Assembly: GCA_964412235.1 (NCBI GenBank)
Contig: CAYPNT010000003.1
Span: forward strand, 42,205 to 106,204
Origin: JAYZQT01 sp964412235
GTDB lineage: Bacteria; Pseudomonadota; Alphaproteobacteria; MPNO01; UBA830
Direction of reading: 5' to 3'
Length of the DNA stretch: 64,000 nucleotides
The position numbers and the translations under genes are program-made. Below are positions 51,776 to 61,323 of the stretch, one piece after another (positions within the stretch are counted from its first letter, which is position 1; every line of letters begins with the position of its first letter). Under the pieces are notes generated by a model. The model was not told where the DNA came from and did not search any database. It saw only the letters and a program-made list of their open reading frames with translations.

Positions 51776-53272
51776 ATGGCCTATGCCAATCTCCGAAACT
51801 TTATCGAAAGCCTGGAACAGGAAGGGCAATTAGTGCGCGTGGCCACACCGGTCTCGACAGCCCTAGAAATGACAGAAATTCAGACCCGGCTTCTCGCTGA
51901 AAATGGGCCAGCGGTGTTATTCGAAAATGTTATCCAGGCGGATGGTGCTAAATCAGATATGCCTGTTCTCGCAAATCTCTTTGGGACTATTGAACGAATT
52001 GCGCTGGGGATGGGTCAGTCAACTAACACCCTTCGCACATTAGGTGAGCAACTTGCTTTTCTTCGTCAACCCGAACCGCCCGGTGGATGGAAAGAGGCAA
52101 TTCAATTAATGCCCTTGCTCAAAACTGTCATGGCCATGAAACCTCGGACGGTATCTCGTGCAGCGTGTCAAGAAATTGTTCTCACCGGCGCTGATATCGA
52201 CTTGTCTCGTCTTCCGGTCCAGATTTGTTGGCCGGACGAACCAGCGCCATTGATTACTTGGCCCTTAATCGTAACCCAAAGCGAGGACGAAAAAACCAAC
52301 CTTGGAATATACCGGATGCAGGTCACCGGGCGTGATACCACCCTAATGCGATGGCTCGCTCACAGGGGGGGGGCACAGCATGCGAGCATGGCCGCAAGGG
52401 CTGGTGCCACAACCATCCCCGCAGCCGCCGTAATAGGCGCGGACCCCGCCACGATTATAGCCGCGGTAGCGCCCGTTCCGGAAACCATATCCGAATATCA
52501 ATTTTCGGGACTTCTTCGAGGTGAAAAGGTTAAGCTCGTTGATTGCAAAACTATTCCACTAAAGGTCCCAGCTGAGGCAGAAATAGTGATAGAAGGGAAT
52601 GTATCTCTAACAAACACAGAATTAGAGGGACCGTTTGGTGATCATACAGGTTATTACAACTCGGCCGAATTATTTCCTGTTTTTAAAGTTTCTGCCATCA
52701 CGATGAGAAAGTCGCCGATATATTTGACAACGTTCACGGGCAGACCACCTGACGAGCCGTCAATGCTGGCCTCGGCCCTTAATGAAGTGTTTATACCCTT
52801 ATTGACACAGCAGTTTCCGGATATTTTAGATTTCTGGTTACCGCCCGAGGCTTGTTCATATCGTGTCGCCGTGGTCTCCATTCGAAAGGATTACCCTGGG
52901 CAGGCTAAAAGGGTCATGATGGGTGTCTGGTCTTATTTAAAACAATTCATGTATACAAAGTTCGTAATTGTTGTGGATGAGGGTATTGACGCCCGAAGCT
53001 GGAATGATGTCATTTGGGCAATCTCAACGAATGTTGACGCAGCACGCGACATCACTGTGATTGAGGAGACCCCGATCGATTACCTCGATTTTGCGTCCCC
53101 ATTGGAGGGTCTAGGATCAAAAATGGGAATTGATGCCACTACAAAAATCGCCCCGGAAACCGCAAGAAATTGGGGTCGCCGGATTACCATGAATGATGAC
53201 ATCATTCAGGAAGTGACCAGAAAATGGAAAGAATACGGACTGCCGGGAACGGGAAAGTCGATCTGGATATAA
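51776..53272 (+). CDS. ubiD: UbiD family decarboxylase, ubiquinone-type (third of three)
   Basis: 498 aa from the ATG at 51776 (MAYANLRNFIESLEQEGQL, the typical UbiD start; an upstream TTG is less likely). Motifs include PVQICWPDEPAPLITWPL, GIYRMQVTGRDTTLMRW with the prFMN-contact Arg, VPAEAEIVIEGNV and LEGPFGDHTGYYN. The arrangement and length match 4-hydroxy-3-polyprenylbenzoate decarboxylase of ubiquinone biosynthesis better than the other two copies. The reaction removes the ring carboxylate using prenylated FMN made by UbiX, which is not in the window. It lies next to pmbA (tldE), a housekeeping context. Confidence 0.88.
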   Translation: MAYANLRNFIESLEQEGQLVRVATPVSTALEMTEIQTRLLAENGPAVLFENVIQADGAKSDMPVLANLFGTIERIALGMGQSTNTLRTLGEQLAFLRQPEPPGGWKEAIQLMPLLKTVMAMKPRTVSRAACQEIVLTGADIDLSRLPVQICWPDEPAPLITWPLIVTQSEDEKTNLGIYRMQVTGRDTTLMRWLAHRGGAQHASMAARAGATTIPAAAVIGADPATIIAAVAPVPETISEYQFSGLLRGEKVKLVDCKTIPLKVPAEAEIVIEGNVSLTNTELEGPFGDHTGYYNSAELFPVFKVSAITMRKSPIYLTTFTGRPPDEPSMLASALNEVFIPLLTQQFPDILDFWLPPEACSYRVAVVSIRKDYPGQAKRVMMGVWSYLKQFMYTKFVIVVDEGIDARSWNDVIWAISTNVDAARDITVIEETPIDYLDFASPLEGLGSKMGIDATTKIAPETARNWGRRITMNDDIIQEVTRKWKEYGLPGTGKSIWI

Positions 53273-53290
53273 AGGGTTAGGTTGCAGCAC

Positions 53291-54634
53291 ATGTCCGAAG
53301 AATATAATCAATTAACTATATTAAGTGATTTGCTTGACGAAGCAAAAAAGCAGGGTGCGACATCAGCAGATGCCGTTATTTTCAATGCCGCAGCACTAAC
53401 CGTGTCATGTCGTATGGGGGCGCTCGAAAAACTTGAACGTGCGGAGAGCAATGATTTGGGTCTTCGGGTTTTTGTCAACAAACAACAAGCGATCGTATCG
53501 TCAACAGATTTCAAACCCTCCACACTGAGCGAAGTGGTAAGTAGGGCTGTTTCAATGGCGAAAGTCGCTCCCGAAGACGCCTTTTGTGGAATTGCCGAAC
53601 CACATCAAATAGTTACTTCGCCCCCCAAGCTTGATATTTGCGATGAAACCGCGCCTACCAATGAAGGGCTAATTAATGCTGCTATCGAAGCGGAAGACGC
53701 CGCATTAAGCGTCAAAGGCATTACAAATTCCGAGGGAGCTGAAACGGGGTGGAGCCATTCAAAAATTGCTATCGCAGCAACTAACGGGCTCGCACAGAGC
53801 TATCGCACCTCAAGTCATAGCTTGGCGGTCTCAGTATTAGCTGGACAGAACACAGAAATGGAACGCGATTATGACTATACAAACTCAGTTTATCTCGAAG
53901 ACCTCAAGGACCCAAAAATCGTAGGGAATAACGCCGCTAGTCGTACAATAAAACGCTTGTCTCCGAAGAAAAAAGAAACCCAGCAGGTCCCCGTCGTTTT
54001 TGAGCCTCGCATATCCGGCGGCATCCTGCGCCACTATGTGGGCGCGATAAACGGCACAGCCGTAGCGAGGGGGACATCATTTCTGAAGGAATCGATGGGT
54101 AAGCAGGTTTTTCAGAAAAATATTAACATATTTGATGACCCACATAGGCTCAGGGGCCTAAGGTCCAAGCCATTTGATGCTGAGGGGCTACCGAATAACC
54201 GCAGACAAATCTGCGAGAACGGCATTTTAACGGGCTGGGTTCTCGATTTGGCCACTTCCCGGCAACTCAACATTGACCCCACTGGTAATGCTGCTCGGGG
54301 AACAGCATCACCACCTTCGCCTGCCGTGACAAATGTTTATATGGATGCTGGAGAAGAACCGCCTAGCAATCTTATCGCAGACATTGAAAATGGGTTTTAC
54401 GTAACAGAACTGATAGGTATGGGCGTCAATCTGGTAACGGGTGACTATAGTCGAGGTGCAACCGGTTTCTGGATAGAAAACGGAGAGATAACGTATCCGG
54501 TTAGTGAAATGACGATAGCCGGAAATCTCAGTGATATGTTCAAGAATCTAACGCGCGCTAACGACCTACAAATTCAATTCGGTATTGACGCTCCGACCAT
54601 TCGGATAGATGGAATGACAGTCGCTGGTGTATAG
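53291..54634 (+). CDS. pmbA: TldD/PmbA family metalloprotease subunit (TldE/PmbA)
   Basis: 447 aa from the ATG at 53291 (a TTG three codons upstream is less likely). The PmbA-type start (LSDLLDEAKKQGATSADAVIF), GLRVFVNKQQAIVSSTD, the central core and the ending MTIAGNLSDMFKNLTRANDLQ are conserved. Unlike TldD it lacks an HExxxH motif, fitting the non-metal subunit of the TldD/TldE protease. The complex matures small peptides and degrades unfolded ones in the cytoplasm. The partner tldD is not in the window. It lies 18 bp after ubiD and 37 bp before the ABC transporter gene. Confidence 0.93.
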   Translation: MSEEYNQLTILSDLLDEAKKQGATSADAVIFNAAALTVSCRMGALEKLERAESNDLGLRVFVNKQQAIVSSTDFKPSTLSEVVSRAVSMAKVAPEDAFCGIAEPHQIVTSPPKLDICDETAPTNEGLINAAIEAEDAALSVKGITNSEGAETGWSHSKIAIAATNGLAQSYRTSSHSLAVSVLAGQNTEMERDYDYTNSVYLEDLKDPKIVGNNAASRTIKRLSPKKKETQQVPVVFEPRISGGILRHYVGAINGTAVARGTSFLKESMGKQVFQKNINIFDDPHRLRGLRSKPFDAEGLPNNRRQICENGILTGWVLDLATSRQLNIDPTGNAARGTASPPSPAVTNVYMDAGEEPPSNLIADIENGFYVTELIGMGVNLVTGDYSRGATGFWIENGEITYPVSEMTIAGNLSDMFKNLTRANDLQIQFGIDAPTIRIDGMTVAGV

Positions 54635-54671
54635 AAGATAGATAACTTATTTCTTTCGATTTTTCAGATAG

Positions 54672-56570
54672 TTGGCCGATTTGGTGAAGCGTGGTAGTCT
54701 CACAAACCGTATTGCCATTACGCTACGCGGGACACGCAGTTTGTCAGATAACTTACAAACCACAAAAATAGAAACCAGTAAGCTTACTGAAGAAGCACAT
54801 GAAACAACCGACCGCTTAATTCGACGTTTGCTGCGTGAGCAACTCTGGCCGCAGCGCACTCGTATAGCGTTTACTTTTCTTTGTATGCTGGTTGTCGCGG
54901 CGGCCTCTGCCTCCATGATCTACCTTCTAAAAGACGTCGTTGACCAAGTACTCATCGCGCGTGATCGCGAAATGCTCTACCTCTTACCCGCTGCCATCAT
55001 CATTCTCGCTCTACTTACCGGCTGTGCAGGATATTTTGAAGCGGTGAATATGGAGGTAATTGGCCACCGGATAGTCGCTAACTTACAACACCTCATGTAT
55101 CGAGGAATAATATGGGCGGATCTTCAATTCTTTAACAACAACCCCGTAGGTGGACTAATCGCCCGCTTCATAAATGATGCAAATCTTCTACGTTTTTCCA
55201 TGGCAAAGGCCCTTACGGGCCTAGTAAAAGATTCACTGTTGGTCCTATTTCTGATAACAATACTAGTTGTCCACAATTGGTCTCTAGCCTTGCTGACTGT
55301 AATCGTCTTCCCGCTAGCTCTATACCCGATTGTGCGTATCGGAAAACGGATGCGCAAGATTTCCCGCAATTCTCAGGTTGAAACAAGCGACCTGACGGTG
55401 TTACTGGATGAGACTTTTCAAGGTGCTAGGCACGTTAAAGCCTACACGATGGAAGACCAAGAAACCGAGCGCGCAGTTGGTGTAATTGAAAAAATATTTC
55501 TATTGGCACGAAAAGCTGCACGGGTTCAGGCAATCAGTCGGCCCCTTATGGAGACCCTTGGCGGCATCGCATTGGCTGTTACTATTCTATACGGCGGATT
55601 TCAGGTGATTGAAGGTAAGATGACTACGGGGGAGCTTGCATCTTTTATGGCCGCGCTTCTGGCCGCGTACAAACCCATGAAAAATATCGCTAACCTAAAT
55701 GCTACCCTACAGCAAGGACTCGCAGCCGCGCAGCGAGTGTTTACGGTACTGGATCTACATCCAACTATATCCGACAGGGAACAAGCCCGCCCATTAACCA
55801 ATGTCAAGGGCACGATCAATTTTAAAGATGTTCATTTTCGATACGATGAAAAGGGGACCGCGTTAAATGGGATTAACATCCAAATAGAGGCCGGCCAAAC
55901 GATTGCACTCGTGGGCCCCTCGGGAGCGGGAAAATCTACGATACTTAACCTAATTCCACGGTTTTACGATGTTCAAAAAGGGTCGGTAAGTATTGACGGC
56001 CATGACGTCCGGGACGTAACTGTGTCCAGCCTTCGGAATAGTATTGGATTGGTGAGCCAAGAAATATCCCTGTTCGACGATACAATTAAAGCTAATATTG
56101 CCTACGGTAAACCCAATGCTAATAGCAGTGAAATAGAGAACGCTGCCATTAGGGCTGGTGCACACGAATTTATTTCTAATCTTCCAGAGGGGTACGATAC
56201 GCGTGTCGGGGGGCGCGGCGTAAAATTATCGGGGGGCCAAAGACAGCGTATCGCAATCGCTCGGGCCATGATTAAAGATGCCCCAATTCTTCTCCTAGAT
56301 GAGGCAACATCCGCATTAGACACGGAAACTGAACGACACGTTCAGAAAGCCTTATCGCAGCTTAAAAAGGGTCGTACGACAGTCGTTATAGCCCACCGCT
56401 TATCAACCATAGTCGACGCCGACGTATTATTTATTATAGAGAATGGTCAGATTGTCGAAACTGGAACACACGCCGAGCTAATCACTAAAAATCATACCTA
56501 CGCACGGTTATATGCATTGCAGTTCTCTGAAGACGATAGCGAAGAACACCCAGTGGTAGCGTCTGCGTAA
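54672..56570 (+). CDS. msbA: Lipid A/lipid flippase-type ABC exporter (MsbA family)
   Basis: 632 aa with the membrane domain at the N-terminus and the ATPase at the C-terminus. Six transmembrane segments lie from about residue 70 to 330. The nucleotide-binding domain has Walker A GPSGAGKST, signature LSGGQRQRIA and Walker B ILLLDEATSALD, plus the H-loop in VIAHRLSTI. No ATG precedes the first membrane helix, so the start is TTG (54672) or GTG (54684); this is uncertain. As a half transporter it acts as a homodimer in the inner membrane. It heads the lipid A block with DUF374, waaA, lpxK and lpxL. Confidence 0.92.
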   Translation: MADLVKRGSLTNRIAITLRGTRSLSDNLQTTKIETSKLTEEAHETTDRLIRRLLREQLWPQRTRIAFTFLCMLVVAAASASMIYLLKDVVDQVLIARDREMLYLLPAAIIILALLTGCAGYFEAVNMEVIGHRIVANLQHLMYRGIIWADLQFFNNNPVGGLIARFINDANLLRFSMAKALTGLVKDSLLVLFLITILVVHNWSLALLTVIVFPLALYPIVRIGKRMRKISRNSQVETSDLTVLLDETFQGARHVKAYTMEDQETERAVGVIEKIFLLARKAARVQAISRPLMETLGGIALAVTILYGGFQVIEGKMTTGELASFMAALLAAYKPMKNIANLNATLQQGLAAAQRVFTVLDLHPTISDREQARPLTNVKGTINFKDVHFRYDEKGTALNGINIQIEAGQTIALVGPSGAGKSTILNLIPRFYDVQKGSVSIDGHDVRDVTVSSLRNSIGLVSQEISLFDDTIKANIAYGKPNANSSEIENAAIRAGAHEFISNLPEGYDTRVGGRGVKLSGGQRQRIAIARAMIKDAPILLLDEATSALDTETERHVQKALSQLKKGRTTVVIAHRLSTIVDADVLFIIENGQIVETGTHAELITKNHTYARLYALQFSEDDSEEHPVVASA

Positions 56571-56573
56571 ATC

Positions 56574-57311
56574 ATGGCGCTTGCTAGTCGTCTTCTTAAA
56601 CACCGAATAGCCACCGGTTTACTGGGTTTGCTCACAATTCTGTACATTCGTCTCGTCTGGCGTCTGGGTCGTTGGGAGATTGAGAACGAGGAAATACCGC
56701 AAAATTTTATTGATGAGAAGCTACCCTTTATTGCCTGTTTCTGGCATGGGCGGATGTTAATGATTCCACGGGCTTGGGTGTACGATGCCCCAATAAACAT
56801 ACTTATTTCGGAGCACCGCGACGGCCTTTTCATATCGAAAATACTCGGATATTTGGGCATAGGCACAATATCTGGCTCATCGTCTCACGGCGGACGAGAA
56901 GGTCTATTGGCAATGGTTCGTGCTCTAAAACGAGGAGAATATGTTGGGATAACACCTGATGGCCCCAAAGGGCCGCGAATGAGAGTTTCTACTGGAACTG
57001 TGGTTACTGCAAAACTATCGGGTGCGGCACTCATACCCATTTCTTACGGCGCGACAAAACGAAAAGTTTTTCCTTCGTGGGACCGGTTCGTGTTTCCACT
57101 ACCCTTTAGTAACGGCGTTGTGAGGATAGGGACGCCAATTTTTATTCAGCCTGATGCTAGTGTAATAGAGCTTGAAGTTTATAGAAAGAGATTAGAATGT
57201 GACCTGATAGAGTTAACTCAAGGCGTAGATAAGGATTTAGGTACTGAAAAAATAGAACCAGCTGCGGACATTTCTCGTGTCCAAAACCCCACACCGGACG
57301 ATCCTACATGA
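56574..57311 (+). CDS. DUF374 family acyltransferase-like protein
   Basis: 245 aa. An N-terminal membrane-near helix (TGLLGLLTILYIRLVWRLGR) is followed by ACFWHGRMLMIPRA, ISEHRDGLFISKILGYLGIGTISGSSSHGGREGLLAMVRALKRGEYVGITPDGPKGPRM. The HxxxxxD-like and GGR/TPDGPKGP features are of the lysophospholipid acyltransferase superfamily branch DUF374. It probably transfers or hydrolyses acyl groups at the inner membrane in LPS assembly. It lies four bases after msbA and overlaps waaA by four bases (ATGA). The exact substrate is unknown. Confidence 0.88.
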   Translation: MALASRLLKHRIATGLLGLLTILYIRLVWRLGRWEIENEEIPQNFIDEKLPFIACFWHGRMLMIPRAWVYDAPINILISEHRDGLFISKILGYLGIGTISGSSSHGGREGLLAMVRALKRGEYVGITPDGPKGPRMRVSTGTVVTAKLSGAALIPISYGATKRKVFPSWDRFVFPLPFSNGVVRIGTPIFIQPDASVIELEVYRKRLECDLIELTQGVDKDLGTEKIEPAADISRVQNPTPDDPT

Positions 57312-58615
57312 TTATCACCTCATATCGGGCGCTTTCTTGGGTCTCCGGTCCTCTACTCCACTATTTTTTGAAACGACGTGTGGAACGTGGAAAGGAGGAT
57401 GAACATCGCCTTAATGAAAGAATAGGAATTCCCTCCAAGTCTAAGCCATCAGGACCATTGGTATGGGTCCACGCGGCTAGCGTCGGAGAGTCATTGTCGA
57501 TGATAAGTCTTATTGAACGTTTATCGTCGCAGCGCCCTAACCTAAGCATCCTTATAACCTCGGGAACCGTCAGCTCGTCACAAATACTCCAAAATCGACT
57601 ACCCGAGAGTGTTATTCATCAATTCGTCCCGCTCGACCGCATAACGTGGGTTCGTAAGTTTCTTGATCATTGGCAGCCCGACCTAGTGCTATGGGTGGAA
57701 TCTGAGTTCTGGCCAGCATTATTGTCGGAAATTCGCACACGTACTATCCCCGCCTTTCTTGTCAACGCCCGAATTTCTATACGGTCTATGCGCGGCTGGC
57801 GCCGCATTCCATGGGTAATTCGGTCCCTTCTGGGAACGTTTGAGTTATGTATGGCGCAAACAGAAAGAGATGCCGATAGACTGAGCCGTCTTGGAGCCAA
57901 ATACGTTGTTTGCCCTGGCAATCTTAAGTTTGCCTCCAAACCCCTTCCTTCCAATCCTACCGAGTTAAACTCATTGGAAACCATTATGGGTGAGCGACCC
58001 AGATGGGTTGCCTATAGTACTCACCATAACGAGGAAGAAACGATTGGTAAGGCCCATCAGTTGTTAAAACAGAAATACCCCAGCCTGATTACAATAATAG
58101 TGCCCCGACATCCAAACCGCGGAAATAAAATATCAGCTGCGTTATCAAACAGAGGGTTATCTGTTGCACAAAGAAGCGCAGGGCAGAAAATAAGTGAACA
58201 AACGGACATCTTGTTGGCCGATACGATTGGAGAACTTGGTCTTTTCTTTCGATCTACTAAGATAGCTTTTGTAGGGGGTTCACTTGTTCCGCATGGCGGC
58301 CAAAACCCCATAGAACCAGCGCAGTTAGGGTGTGCCATATTGCATGGCACACACATGAATAATTTTCTTGCGATAGAGGGAGAATTGAAAGCCGCGGGTG
58401 CTTCTGTATTAGTTGAAACCTCTCAGGATATTGCGACCGAACTTGACCAACTATTTTCAAACGCAGCCCTGCTTCAAGAACGAATTGCAGCAGCAAAAAC
58501 AGTAGCCCACAGCAAAACTAATATCCTTAATGCAGTGTTCGACTATATCGACCCAGCCATAAACCAAATTATACCTGCCCAACCAATTCCAACGTCTCAA
58601 AATGCGCACTCCTGA
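57308..58615 (+). CDS. waaA: 3-deoxy-D-manno-octulosonic acid (Kdo) transferase WaaA
   Basis: 435 aa GT30 glycosyltransferase. Signature features are VWVHAASVGESLSMISLIERL with the catalytic Glu, ILITSGTVSSSQIL, DLVLWVESEFWPALLSEI, AQTERDADRLSRLGAKYVVCPGNLKF and the CMP-sugar site FVGGSLVPHGGQNPIEPAQLGCAILHG. It adds Kdo from CMP-Kdo to lipid IVA on the cytoplasmic face of the inner membrane. Genes overlap on both sides (4 bp with DUF374, 14 bp with lpxK), showing a tight operon. Whether it adds one or two Kdo residues is not decided by sequence. Confidence 0.96.
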   Translation: MIITSYRALSWVSGPLLHYFLKRRVERGKEDEHRLNERIGIPSKSKPSGPLVWVHAASVGESLSMISLIERLSSQRPNLSILITSGTVSSSQILQNRLPESVIHQFVPLDRITWVRKFLDHWQPDLVLWVESEFWPALLSEIRTRTIPAFLVNARISIRSMRGWRRIPWVIRSLLGTFELCMAQTERDADRLSRLGAKYVVCPGNLKFASKPLPSNPTELNSLETIMGERPRWVAYSTHHNEEETIGKAHQLLKQKYPSLITIIVPRHPNRGNKISAALSNRGLSVAQRSAGQKISEQTDILLADTIGELGLFFRSTKIAFVGGSLVPHGGQNPIEPAQLGCAILHGTHMNNFLAIEGELKAAGASVLVETSQDIATELDQLFSNAALLQERIAAAKTVAHSKTNILNAVFDYIDPAINQIIPAQPIPTSQNAHS

Positions 58616-59579
58616 TTTTTGGGAAAAACCTGGTCCTATTCCTACAATGCTTACTCCCCTTAGCTGGATATGGCAGGCGCATAGCGGGGCCCGGTCGCTG
58701 CTAACTAAACCCAAGTCGCTTGGAGTTCCGGTTATTTGCGTTGGAAACACCGTCGCAGGCGGTGCCGGAAAAACGCCCGTAACTACCGCCATTATTAAAA
58801 CTTTGACCGCCTTAAATTGTAATGCACATATTTTATCACGTGGCTACGGCGGTACTGTCGAAAAGCCTACACTGGTAGATCCAAACAAACATGATCACAC
58901 GGACGTTGGCGACGAACCCCTATTACATGCTCGCCATGCGCCAACCTGGGTTTCGCCCAGCCGCGTTAATGGGGGAAGAGCCGCAATAGCAGGCGGCGCA
59001 AGCGCGATCCTAATGGATGATGGGTTTCAAAACCCCACAATATACAAGGACTTCTCAATTTTGGTCGTGGACGGCGAGTATGGTTTTGGAAACAAACGTA
59101 TACTCCCAGCAGGACCCCTTAGAGAAAGCATAAATTCAGCCATGCGTCGCGCCGACCTTGTTGTAATCATTGGGCCTGAGATAAGAAAGGTGGCGTCTAT
59201 AATTGGTAAAGGTAAACCTGTTTTAACGGCGCGCTTTGTACCAGCTGATCATGATGTAAAGATATCAGGCGCGCGTGTACTTGCTTTTGCAGGTATCGGG
59301 CGCCCGACCAAGTTTTTTCAGACCCTCGCAGAAATGGGTTGTAATCTCATTGAAACCTGGTCCTATCCTGACCATCACGTTTTCACCGACAAGCAAATCT
59401 CAAAGATATTGAAGATTGCAAAAGAGAAAGATGCAATACCGATTACAACAGAGAAAGACAGTGTCCGACTACCCGTGAGTGCGCGAGATATTGTGCAAAT
59501 TCTTCCTGTTACTCTGGAATGGAACGACAAACAGGCATTCGATGATATAATCGAAACTACAATTCTGACAAAGGCATAA
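58602..59579 (+). CDS. lpxK: Tetraacyldisaccharide 4'-kinase LpxK
   Basis: 325 aa. The P-loop is CVGNTVAGGAGKTPVT (residues about 46-61). ILSRGYGG, DVGDEPLLHARHAP and MDDGFQNPTIYKD with the catalytic Asp region are LpxK signatures; the C-terminal LAFAGIGRPTKFFQTLAEMGC is typical. It phosphorylates the 4' position of the lipid A disaccharide to yield lipid IVA, at the inner membrane. The ATG at 58602 lies inside the waaA end, giving a 14-bp overlap. It is co-transcribed with the acyltransferase gene 2 bp downstream. Confidence 0.96.
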   Translation: MRTPDFWEKPGPIPTMLTPLSWIWQAHSGARSLLTKPKSLGVPVICVGNTVAGGAGKTPVTTAIIKTLTALNCNAHILSRGYGGTVEKPTLVDPNKHDHTDVGDEPLLHARHAPTWVSPSRVNGGRAAIAGGASAILMDDGFQNPTIYKDFSILVVDGEYGFGNKRILPAGPLRESINSAMRRADLVVIIGPEIRKVASIIGKGKPVLTARFVPADHDVKISGARVLAFAGIGRPTKFFQTLAEMGCNLIETWSYPDHHVFTDKQISKILKIAKEKDAIPITTEKDSVRLPVSARDIVQILPVTLEWNDKQAFDDIIETTILTKA

Positions 59580-59581
59580 AT

Positions 59582-60493
59582 TTGGCGCGTTATTCCAGCC
59601 GTTACTGGCAAAAACCAACATTGCGGCATTACATCGAATTTATCGCTGTATGGCCGCTTGTAGCAGCACTGAAGAGCATGCCCGTAGATTGGTCATCTAA
59701 TTTACTCGCAGCTACGTGTAAACTTCTTGGCCCCTCTCTCCCTGCAAGCAATAGAATACGAGAAAATATACAACTTGTCTGGCCGAGTAGTTCCCAGACG
59801 AGGGTCGAAGAAATTGTTAAGGGCGTTTGGGATAATTTTGCTCGCGTCCCAAATGAATATTGGAACCTAGAACAGATCAGGAAAGATCAGGACGATCGCA
59901 TAGAAATCGTTGGAACAGAACATCTGGAAACCCTGCGGCAGAGCGGTAAATCTGGGATCTTTTTTACTGCCCACATGGGCAATTGGGAAATGATAACACT
60001 TGTCCTCCAGAAGAAGAATCTACCACTCACAGTTGTATATCGTCCCGCCAATAACCCACTTGTCGATGCGTGTATCCGCGATTGGCAACGCGCGAGTGGC
60101 GTTGAATTAATAATGAAGGGACGTGATGGCGCGCGCCGGCTCATAAAAGTCCTAGATGGGCAACGACATACCATCATGCTTGTAGACGTTCGAATGAATG
60201 ACGGTATTCGGGTGCCATTCCTCGGTTTGAACGCTATGACACCCTCGGCTCCCGCCGCGCTCGCGTTGAGAAGCCAATCACTACTAGTCCCTGTTCGCGC
60301 CGAACGAACAGGATCTTCACATTTCCGGGTAATAGTTGAAAAACCTTGGGAGCCATTGTCGACGGACAATCGTGTCGCAGACATCCAAGAAACGATGACG
60401 TGGGTAAACGGACGTATTAGTCAGTGGATTGAGGAACGCCCCGAGCAGTGGATGTGGTTACATCGCCGATGGGGCAAAAACCCTGTTCCTTAA
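59582..60493 (+). CDS. lpxL: Lauroyl/myristoyl acyltransferase (LpxL/HtrB family)
   Basis: 303 aa, probably starting at TTG (59582). The catalytic HX4E motif is in TAHMGNWEMI (His and Glu). KDLGLP-like stretches of the family appear as RVWDNFARVPNEYWNLE and PLTVVYRPANNPLVD; further on GRDGARRLIKVL and GIRVPFLGLNAMTPSAPAAL mark the LPLAT fold. It acylates Kdo2-lipid IVA at the inner membrane. It is the last gene of the lipid A operon and ends 12 bp before the convergent M23 peptidase. Chain-length preference is not predictable. LpxL or LpxM assignment is not settled. Confidence 0.9.
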   Translation: MARYSSRYWQKPTLRHYIEFIAVWPLVAALKSMPVDWSSNLLAATCKLLGPSLPASNRIRENIQLVWPSSSQTRVEEIVKGVWDNFARVPNEYWNLEQIRKDQDDRIEIVGTEHLETLRQSGKSGIFFTAHMGNWEMITLVLQKKNLPLTVVYRPANNPLVDACIRDWQRASGVELIMKGRDGARRLIKVLDGQRHTIMLVDVRMNDGIRVPFLGLNAMTPSAPAALALRSQSLLVPVRAERTGSSHFRVIVEKPWEPLSTDNRVADIQETMTWVNGRISQWIEERPEQWMWLHRRWGKNPVP

Positions 60494-60504
60494 AAAACAC
60501 ATTG

Positions 60505-61323
60505 CTAATTATTAAGGTTTGAATTCACGAGTAACATTGGATCAAGGCGCGTTTGAAACCAATTAACCCTCCAGTCCAAATGGGGCCCTGTTGAACGACC
60601 TGTTGACCCAACCAATCCAATTGTTCGCCCTTGGCTGACGCGATCTCCAACTTCTACGAATAATGACTGCAGGTGCGAATACACCGTTGATAGCCCATGC
60701 CCATGATCAACTATGACTGTCCCACCAGTAAAATAAAGGTCCTTTTCTGCAAGCGTGACGGCTCCGTCTGCAGATGCGTTAACTTTAGTTCCAGAAGGTG
60801 CAGCTATATCTATACCCAGGTGGGGTCGGCGTGGCAGACCATTAAGTACTCTACGGCTGCCATAAACACCGGAAATCCTGCCCTCAACAGGTAATATTAA
60901 GCCTTTGGAAAAGTTGTTATGGGAGGTGAATATCGATCTCGCCGTATGAATACGCACGGCCTCGCGGCGGATCCTCGCGAAATCACTTTCTGCAGGCGTG
61001 ACCATTTTGCGCGGCAAGCCATCGATACGCTGGACCGTATATTTCCGCTGTTTTACAGCAAGTCTACGACGCATTCTACGACCATCATTAAACACAGCAA
61101 CAATTTCGTAACTTTCTTTATCGTCGTGACTAAAACCAAAAATAAACGTGCCTTTACTACCCACCCTAATACTACGTTTCCGCAATGTTATTTGTGTTCC
61201 AGGTTCCGTCTGTCCGATTACAAGACCACCCTGCACAAAATTACCTTTTAAAGAGAGAGTTCGGCTCACCGTTGGCGAACACACGAGAAGCGTCACTACT
61301 AAAGTCGGTATAAAAAACCACAC
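60505..61323 (-). CDS. M23 family metallopeptidase (LytM domain), secreted
   Basis: 272 aa with a signal peptide (MWFFIPTLVVTLLVCSPTV) and a start at GTG (61323) that shares its first base with the xseA stop codon. The Ig-like or beta-sandwich middle region is followed by the LytM domain: zinc ligands in PHLGIDIAAPSGTK (His, Asp), the HGLSTVYSHLQ region and GRSTGPHLDWRV (HxH-type). All key residues appear, so it should be an active peptidoglycan endopeptidase in the periplasm. Coupling to xseA is common in this bacterial group. Confidence 0.93.
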   Translation of the reverse strand: MWFFIPTLVVTLLVCSPTVSRTLSLKGNFVQGGLVIGQTEPGTQITLRKRSIRVGSKGTFIFGFSHDDKESYEIVAVFNDGRRMRRRLAVKQRKYTVQRIDGLPRKMVTPAESDFARIRREAVRIHTARSIFTSHNNFSKGLILPVEGRISGVYGSRRVLNGLPRRPHLGIDIAAPSGTKVNASADGAVTLAEKDLYFTGGTVIVDHGHGLSTVYSHLQSLFVEVGDRVSQGRTIGLVGSTGRSTGPHLDWRVNWFQTRLDPMLLVNSNLNN